From Dysidea avara (lineage: Eukaryota; Porifera; Demospongiae; Dictyoceratida; Dysideidae): a stretch of DNA of 64,000 nt. The stretch spans positions 1,426,001 to 1,490,000 of the forward strand of contig NC_089281.1 in the NCBI RefSeq assembly GCF_963678975.1, given 5' to 3'. The notes beneath the pieces are model-generated. The model ran no database searches and had not been told where the DNA came from. It saw only the letters and a list, made by a program, of their open reading frames with translations. The position numbers and the translations under genes are program-made. Shown piece after piece: positions 11,791-24,130 of the stretch (positions are counted from its first letter, which is position 1; each line of letters starts with the position of its first letter).

Positions 11791-12690
11791 GTAGTAAGCT
11801 ACCATAATCAGATACATACTGTAGTAAGCTACCATAGTCAGATACATACTGTAGTAAGCTACCATAGTCAGATACATACTGTAGTAAGCTACCATAGTCA
11901 GATACATACTGTAGTAAGCTACCATAGTCATATACATATTGTAGTAAGCTACCATAATCAGATACATACTGTAGTAAGCTACCATAGTCAGATACATACT
12001 GTAGTAAGCTACCATAGTCAGATACATACTGTAGTAAGCTACCATAGTCAGATACATACTGTAGTAAGCTACCATAGTCAGATACATACTGTAGTAAGCT
12101 ACCATAGTCAGATACATACTGTAGTAAGCTACCATAGTCAGATACATACTGTAGTAAGCTACCATAGTCAGATACATACTGTAGTAAGCTACCATAGTCA
12201 GATACATACTGTAGTAAGCTACCATAGTCAGATACATACTGTAGTAAGCTACCATAGTCAGATACATACTGTAGTAAGCTACCATAGTCATATACATATT
12301 GTAGTAAGCTACCATAATCAGATACATACTGTAGTAAGCTACCATAGTCATATACATACTGTAGTAAGCTACCATAGTCAGATACATACTGTAGTAAGCT
12401 ACCATAGTCAGATACATACTGTAGTAAGCTACCATAGTCAGATACATACTGTAGTAAGCTACCATAGTCATATACATATTGTAGTAAGCTACCATAATCA
12501 GATACATACTGTAGTAAGCTACCATAGTCATATACATACTGTAGTAAGCTACCATAGTCAGATACATACTGTAGTAAGCTACCATAGTCAGATACATACT
12601 GTAGTAAGCTACCATAGTCAGATACATACTGTAGTAAGCTACCATAGTCAGATACATACTGTAGTAAGCTACCATAATTAGATACATACT
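11791..12690. repeat. Minisatellite, exactly 30 units of 30 bp
   Basis: 900 bp made of GTAGTAAGCTACCATAGTCA-GATACATACT units with no length variation. Variant units (GTCATATACATATT, then CATAATCAG, then often GTCATATACATACT) recur at about 11,926, 12,286 and 12,466, spaced 360 and 180 bp, so a 6-unit (180-bp) higher-order period is superimposed. Because 30 is divisible by 3, the array gives a 317-codon minus-strand open frame of decapeptides (MYLTMVAYYS). This is a by-product of the array and no gene structure supports it. Confidence 0.97.
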
Positions 12691-13004
12691 GTAGCTATAT
12701 ACATAAAAATCATCTCAAGTTATACAGTAGGGCACATAGTTCTGCAACTGATTACAGGCAGATCTACACAAACTGTTTGTATGTACATATGTGTAATATG
12801 TGCATATGCAACTGTGACTACTGCATAACTACATGTACTTGTCTACCATCACTGAGCTATTCAAGTAATCTTCCACAGCAAAAATTTTTGGAATTCGCTA
12901 TGCATATATTTCATCAACATCTGGTAGCTATTGGTGTTTCCTCTAGTTGATTTTGTCTTCTTTCCTACTATATTCTTATGTCTTTTACAGAAATATTGAA
13001 AACT

Positions 13005-13362
13005 CAGTGGTGGATACAGGGGGGTTGCAATGGTTTAGCTGAAACCCGTCTGAAATAGTGTGCACATCCCTAATTTATTTACAATTCATGTGGGTCAGAG
13101 TTATACATGGTGTATTATATTAGGACTTTCAACTGGTAAAACGTCATACTTTCGTCTTTGAAATCACCATTACAGTGTTCGACAGCAGGTAGTTACCTTT
13201 TTTTTGTTTTGTTTTGTTTTTTTGGTCTTTGACTTAAAGCTAGGCTGAAGTTGCAGTTCCAGAGTGGAACTCCCCTTTCAAAAAGTCTCGATCCACCCCT
13301 GACAGTTATCAAAAATTTCCTCAATCTGAAACCCACTCTGAAAATTTTTAGACCTGCCACTG
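13005..13362. mobile_element. Probable hAT-like MITE with poly-T tract
   Basis: CAGTGGTGGATACAGGGGGG at the left and ACCTGCCACTG at the right give short inverted ends. The interior has GATCCACCCCTGACAG-type words and a T-rich run at 13,198-13,223. CAGTGG-GGAT tips are common among hAT-type nonautonomous elements. The boundaries are uncertain and another element may be nested inside. Confidence 0.4.
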
Positions 13363-15688
13363 AAACTATCAGACAACACACATACAAATGATGCATATGG
13401 CTGCCATTGAGGGTACATGTACTATGTGTAGCTGTATGTAGTTAATTATTGTAGCTATATATAGATTCTGGTTGTATTAAACTTTCCTGTCACTACTAGT
13501 GATTTGTATCTTATCAGCAGAACATACCCACAAGTCATGTGTCCAATAGTGTATGTAGCCATGCATGTACGGTACACAAGAATGTTAAGAATAAGGAATT
13601 TCAAAAGAATGAATGTATTACCCTAACTCAGTTATATAAAGCGTGCTATTATCTTAGGGGTGCTTTATTATTTTTGTCATAGATATCATGTGATCACTGA
13701 CATACTTGGCTGAGTTTTTGTTTGTTTTAAGCAATGGAAGGTGAACACAGCCCATACAAGGTGCTTAATTACCACAAGCCAAGAAACCTAAGCAAAAATC
13801 TTTAACTGACAAATACTTCTAGGGGTTTGAAAAAATCCAACCCTAGCCTGAGTTTAATCCACAGGCCACCTGGATACTGGCTAAGTGTCACACTTGGTGG
13901 TCAAACCAGGGAGGCCAGCTAAGTAGGGGAGTTTGTTGTTTTTATCTACTTTACCAGTTAGGCATGCAAGCCATGAGGTCCAAAAGTCTCAAGAGTTTGC
14001 AAAATATCTGCTGGAAGATTAGGTGAACAGTAATTTGCCAACATATTGATTCTAAAATTTTCATCATAATGCCATAATAAATTATACGGAGAAATGGTTT
14101 GTGACTCATATAATTAGATTTAGCAATGACAGAAATTATGTTAGAGGCCATTTTGGCTGTTTTGCACATATAGCTACGCATAGTTAACCCACTGTATGGT
14201 TACTATGGTAGCAAAAGTGTAAAGAATATGAAATACCTTATAAGGGTATATAGCACAGACAGTAATAATAGCATACACTGTGTTAAATCTTAATAAGATT
14301 GTTAGGAATTTTTTGTTCTCAAATTTTATACAATGTTATAGAGTAGATGTTGTGGGTGTTGCTGCCAAAGGAGGGGTCACAGAACAGGTAAAAAGAATTG
14401 TCTAATTATTGCAGCTAACTGTATTCTCTACCTCATGACATACACATGCACAGTTACAGCATCATCCCTATTCTATATATAGAACAGGGTAAGCATTTAT
14501 ATTAGGAAGTAGTTTATTTAACCCACGTACATACTTACTCAAAGAGTTTTTCTGCATTGATGCAATGTTAGTATAGCAAACAGATGACCTCAAACATGTA
14601 TATTGTCTACTCTATAAGCCCACTCAATGAAACTGGAGATGAACATTGCATAGAGCAACTGAAGGACCTCTAATGGATTGTCCAACAGGCTGTTGAGTTG
14701 CCAAAACTCAATTCAGTGTTTAAGATACTTCAGAATGAAGAGGCCTAGCAGTCCACATGAAGTTATGACGGGTATAGTGGCCAGTTTTGGCTTGCTTAAC
14801 TGTTAAATGATAGCAACAGAGCTAGCAAGCTTGTGACTCAGTAAATGTGTGATGTGCGTGTATACGTATGTGTGGGGTGGAGCGGTGAACATGTGTGTGT
14901 ATATGTGTGGGGTGACACGTGTGTGTGTGTGTACAGCACACAGCATTTGGAGAGAATATGTGCGCTGCCAACAATTAAATTGAAGGTGGAACTTTCACAT
15001 GTCAATGTGGGAAAATTTTCTGTAGAACTGGAGACCTTATACAAGATACAAAAGTTCTGCAAGTCACACTCTGAAAGCCTTAATAAACTTTGTTATCACA
15101 ACAACTAGTTGTGGATGACTTGATGATAAAAAGTACTGAAACAAGCTGGAGTGGTGCACGATATTGTTTTAAAATTACAGAAAATTGTATAACATCAATA
15201 AATTTATATACCTTTTATCACATTCAGTTAGCTATAGTGGCACAGAAATGCTATATGCACTGCAGTAAGAGTAATGTTGGTACGTAATATGAGCCACTTC
15301 ATTTTCAGTGCTGTTCTCAGTGCCCATTACAGTTCCATAGAGATGGTTGATATATAATTATCTCAATAGCCACTAGTGAATTGTTACTGGTATTATGTTA
15401 TAGCAAGCCTATAGTGGTTATACACAAAATATGCATGTAGCTAGCTAGCTTAAAATTTTGAATTATTATGAGAGAGTTTTCCAGCAATGGTGTCTGGTAA
15501 TAAAGTTTTTGTTAATGCTATTTGTTTCTGCTATTTACTTTCAAGTAATAAATCTTATACACAAAACACCCTATAGTGATATACAGAAGTTGGGAATTTT
15601 TACCTACTTTTTCAGTTTAAAAGTTGAAGTGCTAAAGTTTCCCCTTACCATGCATTGAACATTGATTGTGTGAGTTACTATTAACACT
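13363..15688. other. No gene seen
   Basis: AT-rich, with a GT-rich patch at about 14,845-14,935 that produces long open frames on both strands. A short open segment with acceptor and donor (14,343-14,389, VDVVGVAAKGGVTEQ) stands alone and is not called. Confidence 0.45.
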
Positions 15689-15689
15689 A

Positions 15690-16830
15690 AACAAAGACAC
15701 AATTCAATAAACTGCACAAAAATTCCCTGATACCCGTACATGCAGCTTCCATATCTGACAGTCAAGCAAATTTGGTAGCTTCTACAAACACTATATATAA
15801 AAAGACAGGAACCAATGACGTGGCATGGAGTAGATTGCAACATCCCAGGATGTGCTTTGTTGATATTGGAGCCTTACAACAATCTCAGTTAAAGTGCATC
15901 ATCAGGATATGTAACATTGCTAAAATGCTCTTGTGAAACAATGCAAGGAATCTACTGAAAATTACTCTTTCACCAAATATTGTACATACTACACGCGGTA
16001 AAGAAATTACCTGTATAATTCTTCAAAGAGCACCAGCAATGCGAAATAATGACAGTAGTGCAGACTTGGCCAAGAGAAAAATATAGCCAACCAATTACCT
16101 CAATTCAACAGCCAAAACACTTACACCATCGAAGCCCTGATATGCCACACATGGCTATCAACATAAAAAATCTCACTACCTACTAACTGTAGCCCACTAT
16201 CCTGCAGAAAAACCTTATTAAGTTTGAACCAACAATTTATTATAAAATAAACAAAAGTTCAGTTGTGATACAAAAGTACCAGAATTTATATCACAAACTC
16301 CAGTCATATCCTACCATACAAAACTGTCTAGTTCTAGTACTGAACATTCAAATCATTGTCACATCTGTGTGTATATGAACTCCAAATAAAGAGGAGCCAT
16401 ATAGAATGTTAGTGGATGATGTAGTTCCTTAACCAAACAGTATGGAAGTTGAAATAGTCAAAATTCCTTATGGGAATACTAAACCTTTATGATGACCAGC
16501 CCATTAGCCATGTTCAGTATGTCTTACTATATCCACAACAAGATGACCTCATTTTTAGACCATGGCATAGCATACTAATGATATAGTGAGCTGATTGTAT
16601 TTGATAACAATACAAATTAAAATTACAAACATCCTAAAGAATTGCTTAGCAACAAAATAAACAATGATAGCTATACAAATCTTTTGGGAAATGTTGTAAC
16701 ATGATACTCTGTCTATTCCTCTATTGTTGATCACTAATGAAGGAAGGAACTCAGGATCAGTTAACAGAACAGTTAGGAATTAATCTGGTGTGGACATAAA
16801 GAATAATGACAAAGGGATGATCATCCCAGC
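15690..16830 (-). pseudogene. Diverged direct fragment of the RALGAPB locus (fragment C)
   Basis: Colinear with 31.63-33.33 kb (copy A) and 58.1-59.8 kb (copy B). Matching blocks are 15,696-15,890 (ACAAAAATCCC-type start, GTTTGGTAGCTTCT-CAAA, AGACAGGAAC, GGAGCCTTACAACAA), 16,322-16,350 (AAACTGTCTAGTTCTAGTACTGAACA) and 16,722-16,830 (GATCA, GAACA-TTAG-ATTAATCT). The small exon at 31,636-31,708 is present only as remnants (minus-strand YQ-C-T fragments near 15,740-15,790) with its core replaced. It shares the CACAAAAATCCCCTG block with copy B that copy A has lost, so copy B keeps the ancestral state there. Confidence 0.75.
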
Positions 16831-17448
16831 TGCTAAAAATACACACAACAGTTGTTTTCCCAAGTAACTTTAACGCACATTAATGACCAGTCGTCATGTA
16901 CTAACCGACTGGATTATGGTACATGACATCTAGCCCTAACTTTTAATCTTTTCAGATTAGTGTATAACTAGATACTCGATTATTGTAGGGTCACATGTGA
17001 TCCTCACTCATTCAGACTGGACTATCTTATCTACTGCTTAGTTGGTTACATTTGTTTAACTAATATGTAATTAGTTAGTTAGAGTGTTACTAAGAAAATT
17101 CCAGTAGCATGCTGCTTACATTTTGGTTGAACTACACAGAATAAAATAATTCTGAACATGTATATGATATGATAATGTCACCCTGGAAGTTTGATGACTA
17201 CAAAACTTTAGCTGAAAAATACACAAAATTCCATAGTTTCTGCATAGTATATTTTATGGTCAACTGTAGCTATACAGGTTATTAATTAGTTAGTGAACTG
17301 ATTATCATCATTACAACCATTTCAAAATTATGTCCCAGGTCAAAGAACAAAATACATTGCTAGCATAATTTCAGTAACACTAAGCTGGTACTAACTCTCA
17401 AATAATTATTTCTTATGTATGTATTATAGTTTAATTATTCTTATTATT
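16831..17448. other. No gene seen
   Basis: AT-rich spacer without exons or recognisable elements. Confidence 0.45.
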
Positions 17449-17449
17449 A

Positions 17450-18530
17450 TTATTTGGGTCACATACAACCAAGTACATACACCAATGTGACAACCTACCC
17501 TTAGGGAATGTATAAACAATGCCATAGCCAGCACTCAGAGCAGAGGGCGTACCTGCAGAAATAATATGCATGCATACACAGGAAAGAGTTTAACTGACAT
17601 CAGAAAATCACAATACTAAAATGTAAAAACGAGCGAACTATAGTGACATTAAGTGATTTGTTTACCTAAAGAGACTCAATCAAAAAGTAAGGCCACTACG
17701 CATGACAAAGTGGTAAAGGCCAGCACAATCAGCATATGATCCCAATATGGCACAGACTAAAGGCAACCAGTAGCTAAGCGCCAGTACATCAGTGGTGTAG
17801 CTGACATGTACACACTAGGTGCATACACAACATACTGAGCCATAGAAGACATACTGGAGATACACATTAAAGCAGTAGTGTATGCAGCAATGTACTGTAT
17901 TATTAGCAACACTGATGGTGGAAAATCATTTTATTAGCAGGCCAGGTGAAGGATGAAATTGTCTTGCAGCAACTTGGGACTCGCTGTGCAACCTGGAAAC
18001 ACGATGTACAAACATTGAGCCAAGTACATGCACCAACTTTTGCAACCCGATTGGGTATCAGCACTCAGAGCAGTGTGTGTGCCTATGGAAATGATACTAT
18101 AGCATACGTACACAGGCAAGGGAGTTTAACTGGCATCACAAAATCACAATACTAAAAATAATTAATGCAACTTGACAAGAAAGTTAAGTTAGCTATAGTG
18201 GAATTAATTGATTTGTGTATATTGTAGGTGTGACATGTCTCTGAAGATGAGTCAGCAATGAAGTGATACAACAAGGTGGTGAAGACACAACTGATAAATG
18301 ATCCCAATCAAGCCAATAGACTCTGTTGTAACTAGAAACCCCTGGTGATGTGCCAGTAAATCAGTGGTCTGGCATTGGCACTAGTTGGCTTAGTGATCAC
18401 AGTCTATAATATTATGCATACACGACATACAGCACTGCATCTTCTTGTTGATTGCAGATTAGTGGCAACAGACTATAGCAGTTAAAGGTGGAAAAATGCC
18501 AGCTAGCAAGCCAGGTGAAGAGTGAAGATG
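17450..18530. repeat. Degenerate local tandem duplication, ~540-bp unit
   Basis: Two direct copies: the first about 17,450-17,985, the second about 18,010-18,530. Shared landmarks in order are CAAGTACAT-CACCAA, CAGCACTCAGAGCAG, ACACAGG-AAG-GAGTTTAACTG, CACAATACTAAAA, ATGATCCCAAT, CAGTA-ATCAGTGGT and a GGTGGAAAA ... GCAAGCCAGGTGAAG tail. By eye they are roughly 75-80% similar with indels. No coding capacity. Confidence 0.75.
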
Positions 18531-20179
18531 TACAATAAAAGTAAAACATTGAAACATACTCTTTACCTTGTTGTTTACGCATTTCGTATTATTCTTAGTA
18601 CTTGGTTGTATAATTACAAAACACATAAAGAAAAAGCAAAAACATGACAGTCAGCAAAAAGCTACATAATATTATGATTGAACAAAATCATTTTCCATTC
18701 ACAGTTTGAGGTTAATTAAAAATACCACTCTTCTTAATAAATCTGAAATGGCTACATTACTTACTGTATATTGAGTAGGTTAGGTCACAGGTACTATAGT
18801 TTTCATATTGTACACCTGATCAAAGCTGCGCGCAGGTGTGCTATTATTTTCCTTTTAACCAAGTTGATTCCTTACTGTGGCGCACATTACAAACTGCAAC
18901 ACTTATAGTGCACAGCATGTCATGTTACATACATTAACACATTATTACAGAGAACATTGTTTATATTTACAATCACCCTATTAAAAAGGAACCCATACAA
19001 TTTATAACAACTCAGTACAACTAATATAGCTAATATTCTTCTCAACAGATTATGGAAAGTGAAGACAATACACAACCATCTCGTCTTCATGTTTATGTAG
19101 TCATTTCCCCATCACGATTATAATACTCTTCTAGACAATAACGTAACCAATGCATACATTCATCATATCCAAGTTAGTTCATTGAGTGAATGTGCTATTA
19201 GAGTGTCATTATTGTTCTATAATAAAATTATCAGTGATATTGCTTGTACATATGCCAGGCCCAGCTCAAGCTATTAATATATGTACCATCTGATTATCTC
19301 TGTAAACTGGTAACTATAACAATCCTTCAGACCAAACACAATCTTATTAACCTATTGTTGCAAGGAGGAATGTAGTGTGGAAAGTCATACAGGAAGTCAT
19401 ACAGGAAGTTGTGTGTTTACTACCACAAGGCACAGGAAATCTGCAATTTCTAGAATAAAATCTTTCACCCTATCAAACACTCCATGAAACTGCTGTAATT
19501 GGAAGAACCTAATTTCAAAATGCAAAGCTGGTCAAATCTGTGAATTAAATTTTTCACATATGTTTATTGTGAGGTTGTTTGTTTCCCCCATCCTGCATCA
19601 CCAGGTAGTCTAGTTTTATCACATAAGTATTGCTTTTGGGTATTCTCTTCAGGACTCAGCTTGTATTTCAACGCAACCAGTGAGCTCACTCAAACAGTTG
19701 CGCTTTGTCTTTCCAAGTTGTGGTAATGACAACTTGTTAACACACTGACATGTACCATTTTGACTGTATACATTAACAGCAGAAGCCCACAAGAGCCACT
19801 TCTTGTAGTGTTTATGGACTCCTATTAACAGTGTGCAAGAAATGCAAACAGTAAATGGATACAGAAAGTGAACAGAAAATTTTGCGGCTTTAACTGAGAA
19901 GCAGTCTACCAGCATCTGAGAACTACATATTATTAGTGGTATTGTATTGTATTGTATTGTATTAATGCTTTACAGTGACCAGCACTGAAGGTCTGCAGCA
20001 ACATGTGCTGCAGCTGGTATACATACACTGGCATAATTTAAAAAGCAAGCAAGCCTGTGGCTGCAGTTTACTTCTTTTCCCAATGTCATCTGTGTACTAC
20101 ACAGGTACTAAAGGTCAGTGCAGTCCTACGGGAACCTCACAGGAATAAAATAAAGTTGCACTATGTCTCACAGGTGTCA
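18531..20179. other. No gene; small repeats
   Basis: No supported exon. A TATTG pentanucleotide run at about 19,940-19,963 is followed by the dispersed TTTACAGTGACCAGCACTGAAGGT segment (19,970-19,993), also seen at 2.8 kb. A SINE-like piece with CACTATGTCTCACAGGTG and AAGTCTC lies at about 20,160-20,195. Confidence 0.45.
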
Positions 20180-21094
20180 CCCAAAGTCTCATTATAGTAG
20201 AGTAGCTTAGCATCAAATTTTGAGGAAATCATCACGAAGCGGATAAAAGCACCAATTTTTTCTGAAAGTTTGTTGAAGCATTTGGACCATTTTTAGAAGG
20301 GGTGCCACGCCCTCATTATTATTGGTCACTGTTTATCGCAAAAAAATCTAAATACTCTAATAGAGCAGTCAACCACTAACAGATATATTGTAAATATCTC
20401 CTTTAATAAGCTGTAGGCTTGTAGCTAATAATTTATCACAATAAAAACAGCCTAAATTGTCATAGCAGATCTTCTATAATCTATAATATTCCTGGGGAAG
20501 ATAACCCTAGACCTCAGAATGGCATCCAAATGTGCTGTATTATTCAAACTTCACTGTGTAATTTCATTTTCAAAGTTACTCTATCCCCACGCTGCACGTT
20601 ACAAATACAAGGATAAGGAAAACAACACTTTCTTTGGCTTTTCTTAAGTTGTTTGTTAAGTGTACAGTAAGTCTAATTTTCAACCTGTTTGCCCCTAAAC
20701 TTGCCAATCTCATGGTAGGACAGCATATTGTAACAGTTTACATCTTTGGTGTCAGTGCTTACAACTAACGTTTATATGTGACATAATCACATTGATGATC
20801 TAGAAACCTATCATGCTGGGGAGTCTAGTTTATAAGCATTTTTTTGAGTTTTTAAAATTACATTCAGCTAATACATGTCATGAATAGCGTAGTAATTGAT
20901 TACAACTTCCTGGAGTTGGTCCACCCTGTTATGACTGTACAGAATGCAATTTTACCATGGAATTTTAGATGACACGATAGAGTGTCACTTGAATAGACAG
21001 TCTACATGGTAACCCAAGATTCAAAAAGATGCATGCAGAAACATACAGTATATCTCAGCAAACAAATCTACATACCTGGTTATAATAATGGAGG

Positions 21095-21265
21095 TACAGT
21101 GAAACCTGTCTATTCTGGTCATCATAGGGACAAAAATTTCTTAGTTCATTAAGGAGGTGGCTGCATTAAACAGGTCACTTTGTACAAAGTTAGCACATGT
21201 GGGGATTTTTATAATGGCCAGTTTAGACAGGTGACCTCTTTATGCAGTGACCAGGTTTCACTGTA
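21095..21265. mobile_element. TACAGTGAAACC MITE, 171 bp
   Basis: Ends TACAGTGAAACCTGTC and AACAGGT...CAGGTTTCACTGTA are inverted. The outermost TA could be a duplicated TA target, as in Tc1/mariner-type elements. The interior repeats the GACA / AGTTCATTAA / AACAGGTCAC logic. Related in style to the TACAGTGGAACCTCTC elements at 36,122 and 62,649. Confidence 0.6.
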
Positions 21266-21786
21266 CTTGAAATGAAAAGTAGTAAACAGGCTGAATTGTC
21301 CGTGTGGTTACGTCAGAGCTTATGATCCTCCATGCAAGCAAGTTTACTAGTGAACATTGTATCATGACAATCTATTCTAAAGTGGTGGTGGCTCTGTGGT
21401 GCTTAATATGTTACATGGTAATAATACAACATGCAGACAGGATAGGTTTGCAGACCAATGCAAGGCAAATGCTTGAAATGTAATATTGTAGTATAGTGCA
21501 TCTAATTAGCTACGTATAGCCAGTTGTGACTCAAACATTGATATGTTATTAGTTTGCTTAGGGGCTGGTGCTGACACATTCTCTAAAATTTTAAGGGAAT
21601 TTTGAAAAAAGCCTATATGTTACAGACTTTTTTCCACAACCTAAAAAGCAAAGGGAAAGCAAGAATGTATATTTGGTGGCAAGTGTAGTTATAATAGTCA
21701 TCCAAGAAAGCTGTCTAAAATTTCGTGCATCTCTCCCAGCACTTTTTAAAGTTTTCAAGATTTAGTATTGTCTCTACTTCAAAGTA

Positions 21787-21904
21787 GTCTTGTCAGCCCA
21801 GCCTGTATTTTCATTCTTTTGTCATTTGGTTGGGAAAAAGATTTGGGATTTGGTCTATTTTCGACCAAATGACAAAAGAAAAAATACAGGCTGGCTGGCG
21901 AGAC
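21787..21904. mobile_element. Foldback element, ~45-bp arms
   Basis: GTCTTGTCAGCCCAGCCTG ... CTTTTGTCATTTGGT is mirrored by ACCAAATGACAAAAG ... CAGGCTGGCTGGCGAGAC around a ~30-nt loop. Its tip is similar to that of the foldback at 2,589-2,696, suggesting one family. Confidence 0.65.
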
Positions 21905-22509
21905 TAAGTTTAAAGATGCAAGGTTCAGCAAATCTACCCTTGCATTCTTATCATAACGACAATACTAATTATAAATCTTTTACATTGGTCGAAGCTTTAA
22001 AAGGTGCTGGGAATGATGTATAAACCTAATTATGTGTGGGTTGGAAACAAAATGGTCATCAAGTAGCCCCGGCATAGTACATTAATGGTATGCCATACAA
22101 TGTGGAGTTATAGTTTTCCTATTTTATTGAATTGTATTTGGCATTCAATATGTACAAACTTGTCAAATGAATCAGTAACTTGTAGTGTAAGTTATCTTTA
22201 GCATGTATGCAATTTGCAATGAGTAGTCTTCTCTATGAGTCTAACATTAACAGTCTTCACCAAACTGCACTGTGTGCATGAGCTATACACTGTAGCTTGA
22301 GACAAAAATTGTGTGTTACATAGTCCAAATGCCTGTTGATGCATTGACCACAGCACAGTTGTGAACAAGATCTTAAACATTGGTCACTAACTGGTCTAAG
22401 AAGGCTATTCAAATTGCACACATGCAAAATTACAGTGTCATTTGCTAATTCATTTGACAAGTCTGTATATATTGAACGCAAAATATAAAAATAATAGGAA
22501 AACTACGTC

Positions 22510-22799
22510 AGGCCACTTCAAGAAAATTTCTTGTTTCCCATTTCATTGACCTCAAAATACATGCGGGTGGATGGTATACAGGTAAGAATACAGTAGAAAT
22601 ATTTAAACTAAGAACCTGAAACAGTGAAAAGCTAGCTAAATGGGCTTTCTGAATGCTAAACTAGTTGCTGACTGCTATGCAATCACAGGATAAATAATGA
22701 ATAAAATGTTCAGTTGACACCAATAATGAATGACCATGCAGAAGAGAATCTGTATGTTGGTGGGAAATGGGAAACAATGAATTTTCTTGGAGTGGCTTA
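22510..22799. mobile_element. MITE family 1, copy 2 (inverted)
   Basis: GGCCACTTCAAGAAAATTTC at the left and GAATTTTCTTGGAGTGGCT at the right. The interior is the reverse complement of the 1,469-1,822 copy, including CAGTGAAAAGCTAGCTAAAT and GGTCATTCATTATTGGTGTC. About 60 bp shorter than copy 1. Confidence 0.65.
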
Positions 22800-22995
22800 T
22801 TAAGTGTATATTTCACTCTATATATATACCGTGAATGTACTATATTGGGGCTGCTGATGGCCATTTTGTTTTCAGCCCACACATAATTAGGTTTGGTGGG
22901 CACCCCTTCTAATATTGATAAGTACACCATAAAAAACTTGTATACCAAAAATGGTGCTTTTATCCGCTCCGTAACAAAAATTTTGTTAAGCTACC

Positions 22996-23734
22996 CTACT
23001 ATTATGCATATAACACAACTCTCACACAAACTATACAGACATGTAGGGCCATAGCTGATGTATGTACTCAATGTAAACTGATTCAAGACATCATGCATGA
23101 TCAGTAAAACTGTATCAAAGGTTGATGCAACCAAATGTCACTAAACTATGAGTTAATTGATAATGAATTATATGAAATTGAAGAGCTGACTAGCAACATG
23201 GTAGTTGCAAATGAATAATTAAGCTGAACTAGTTTAGTGCATATTTATAAAATGATTCACAACTGCCATATATATATATATCCATAATTCCATATAGACA
23301 TAAACACACTAAAATTCATAAAATTATATAAGTTGCAAGTCATTTTATGTATTTTGTTGATGATTTGATTCATTCCAACTGATTGTCATACATGTATATG
23401 ACCTTATTACTACATGTGGGCTCTTATTGTGACATCATCTATGATGAGAAATTTCTGATACCAGACACCACTTGTGTATATACATCATTTGAAGTAAATC
23501 TTAAAGTTTGAATCTTTAACTGTCACACCCTATTAAGTATGTAACATCTCTGTGTTTGGTTCCTGTGTCAACTGTTGAGGTTTAGGGAAAACACTTGAAG
23601 CAATGATTTTTTTGAAACAACAATTGAAACCATAAGAAACCTTGACAACCAAATAAACAAATAGTGGATGATTGATTTTGGTGTATTAATTTTACAGTTG
23701 AGTAACTGTAACTATACAAACACTTCACCTCTAT
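22996..23734. other. No gene; flank of duplication copy A
   Basis: AT-rich. A ~30-nt stretch (GATGATTGATTTTGGTGTATTAATTTTA, about 23,667-23,694) is the approximate reverse complement of 49,300-49,335, which lies at the matching edge of copy B. Confidence 0.4.
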
Positions 23735-23853
23735 ACCAGATTTGAAGAGGGGAGATCCTGCCAAAACATTCAACCCTTATATCCTATATGTAACAACTAG
23801 TATTAAAGTATTCACTGTACACATTATACATGACATGTGGTCATAGTAAAGTT

Positions 23854-23962
23854 TTAACTATTGCACAGTTCAGTAAAGAAGTCTGAAGGATCCAGAGGCT
23901 TTGCAAAATTCAATGCTATTTCTTCAATCAACTTCTTCCTTAGAACATGAGGAGGTGAATAT
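23854..23962 (-). pseudogene. RALGAPB: RALGAPB copy A, last exon
   Basis: Completes a Gly codon, then reads YSPPHVLRKKLIEEIALNFA, KPLDPSDFF, TELCNS and TAA. It matches the human SYSPPHVRRK-type C-terminus. The acceptor is GGGCAG before ATATTC, chosen because it alone keeps phase 2. The intron before it is only 51 bp. Confidence 0.9.
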
Positions 23963-24013
23963 CTGCCCTGCAAGGAAATCAAATAAGTAAACAAGACAAC
24001 CAAGAGTTAATAC

Positions 24014-24130
24014 CCTTCTGTCTCCATTCTGTGTCGACTACAAATGTTGAGATAATTTTGTCTCACTAGTGGAGCAAGGATCCTCTGGCTGACTATCATA
24101 CCATCACACAATGGACCCACATAATGGTGT
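24014..24130 (-). pseudogene. RALGAPB: RALGAPB copy A, penultimate exon
   Basis: 117 bp, phase 2 to phase 2: HHYVGPLCDGMIVSQRILAP, LVRQ, then NYLNICSRHRMETEG. The DGMIVS-R-L---VRQ core is the best conserved C-terminal block of the family. Copy A reads NY where copy B reads TC, and the human protein has Thr at the first of these positions. Confidence 0.9.

Larger units (their letters stand above)
20180..22995. mobile_element. ~2.8-kb block bounded by ~125-bp inverted repeats
   Basis: The left end (20,185-20,310: ATTATAGTAGAGTAGCTTAGC ... AAGCGGATAAAAGCACCA ... AGAAGGGGTGCC) is the diverged reverse complement of the right end (22,885-22,990: GGGCACCCCTTCTAATAT ... TGGTGCTTTTATCCGCT ... GTTAAGCTACCCTACTATTAT). 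Inside are a TACAGTGAAACC MITE, a foldback and a second copy of MITE family 1, but no transposase remnant was recognised. It may be an old inverted-repeat DNA transposon filled with later insertions, or an inverted pair of small elements. Confidence 0.5.

Noticed and set aside
11734..12687. 317-codon minus-strand open frame
   Set aside because: Entirely a product of a 30-bp repeat whose length is a multiple of three. No exon signals or non-repeat domain.
11791..12690. CRISPR-like regular spacing
   Set aside because: Units are contiguous with no unique spacers, in a eukaryotic genome. It is a minisatellite.
14343..14389. Isolated exon-like VDVVGVAAKGGVTEQ
   Set aside because: No neighbouring exon in phase; a single 47-bp open segment is expected by chance.
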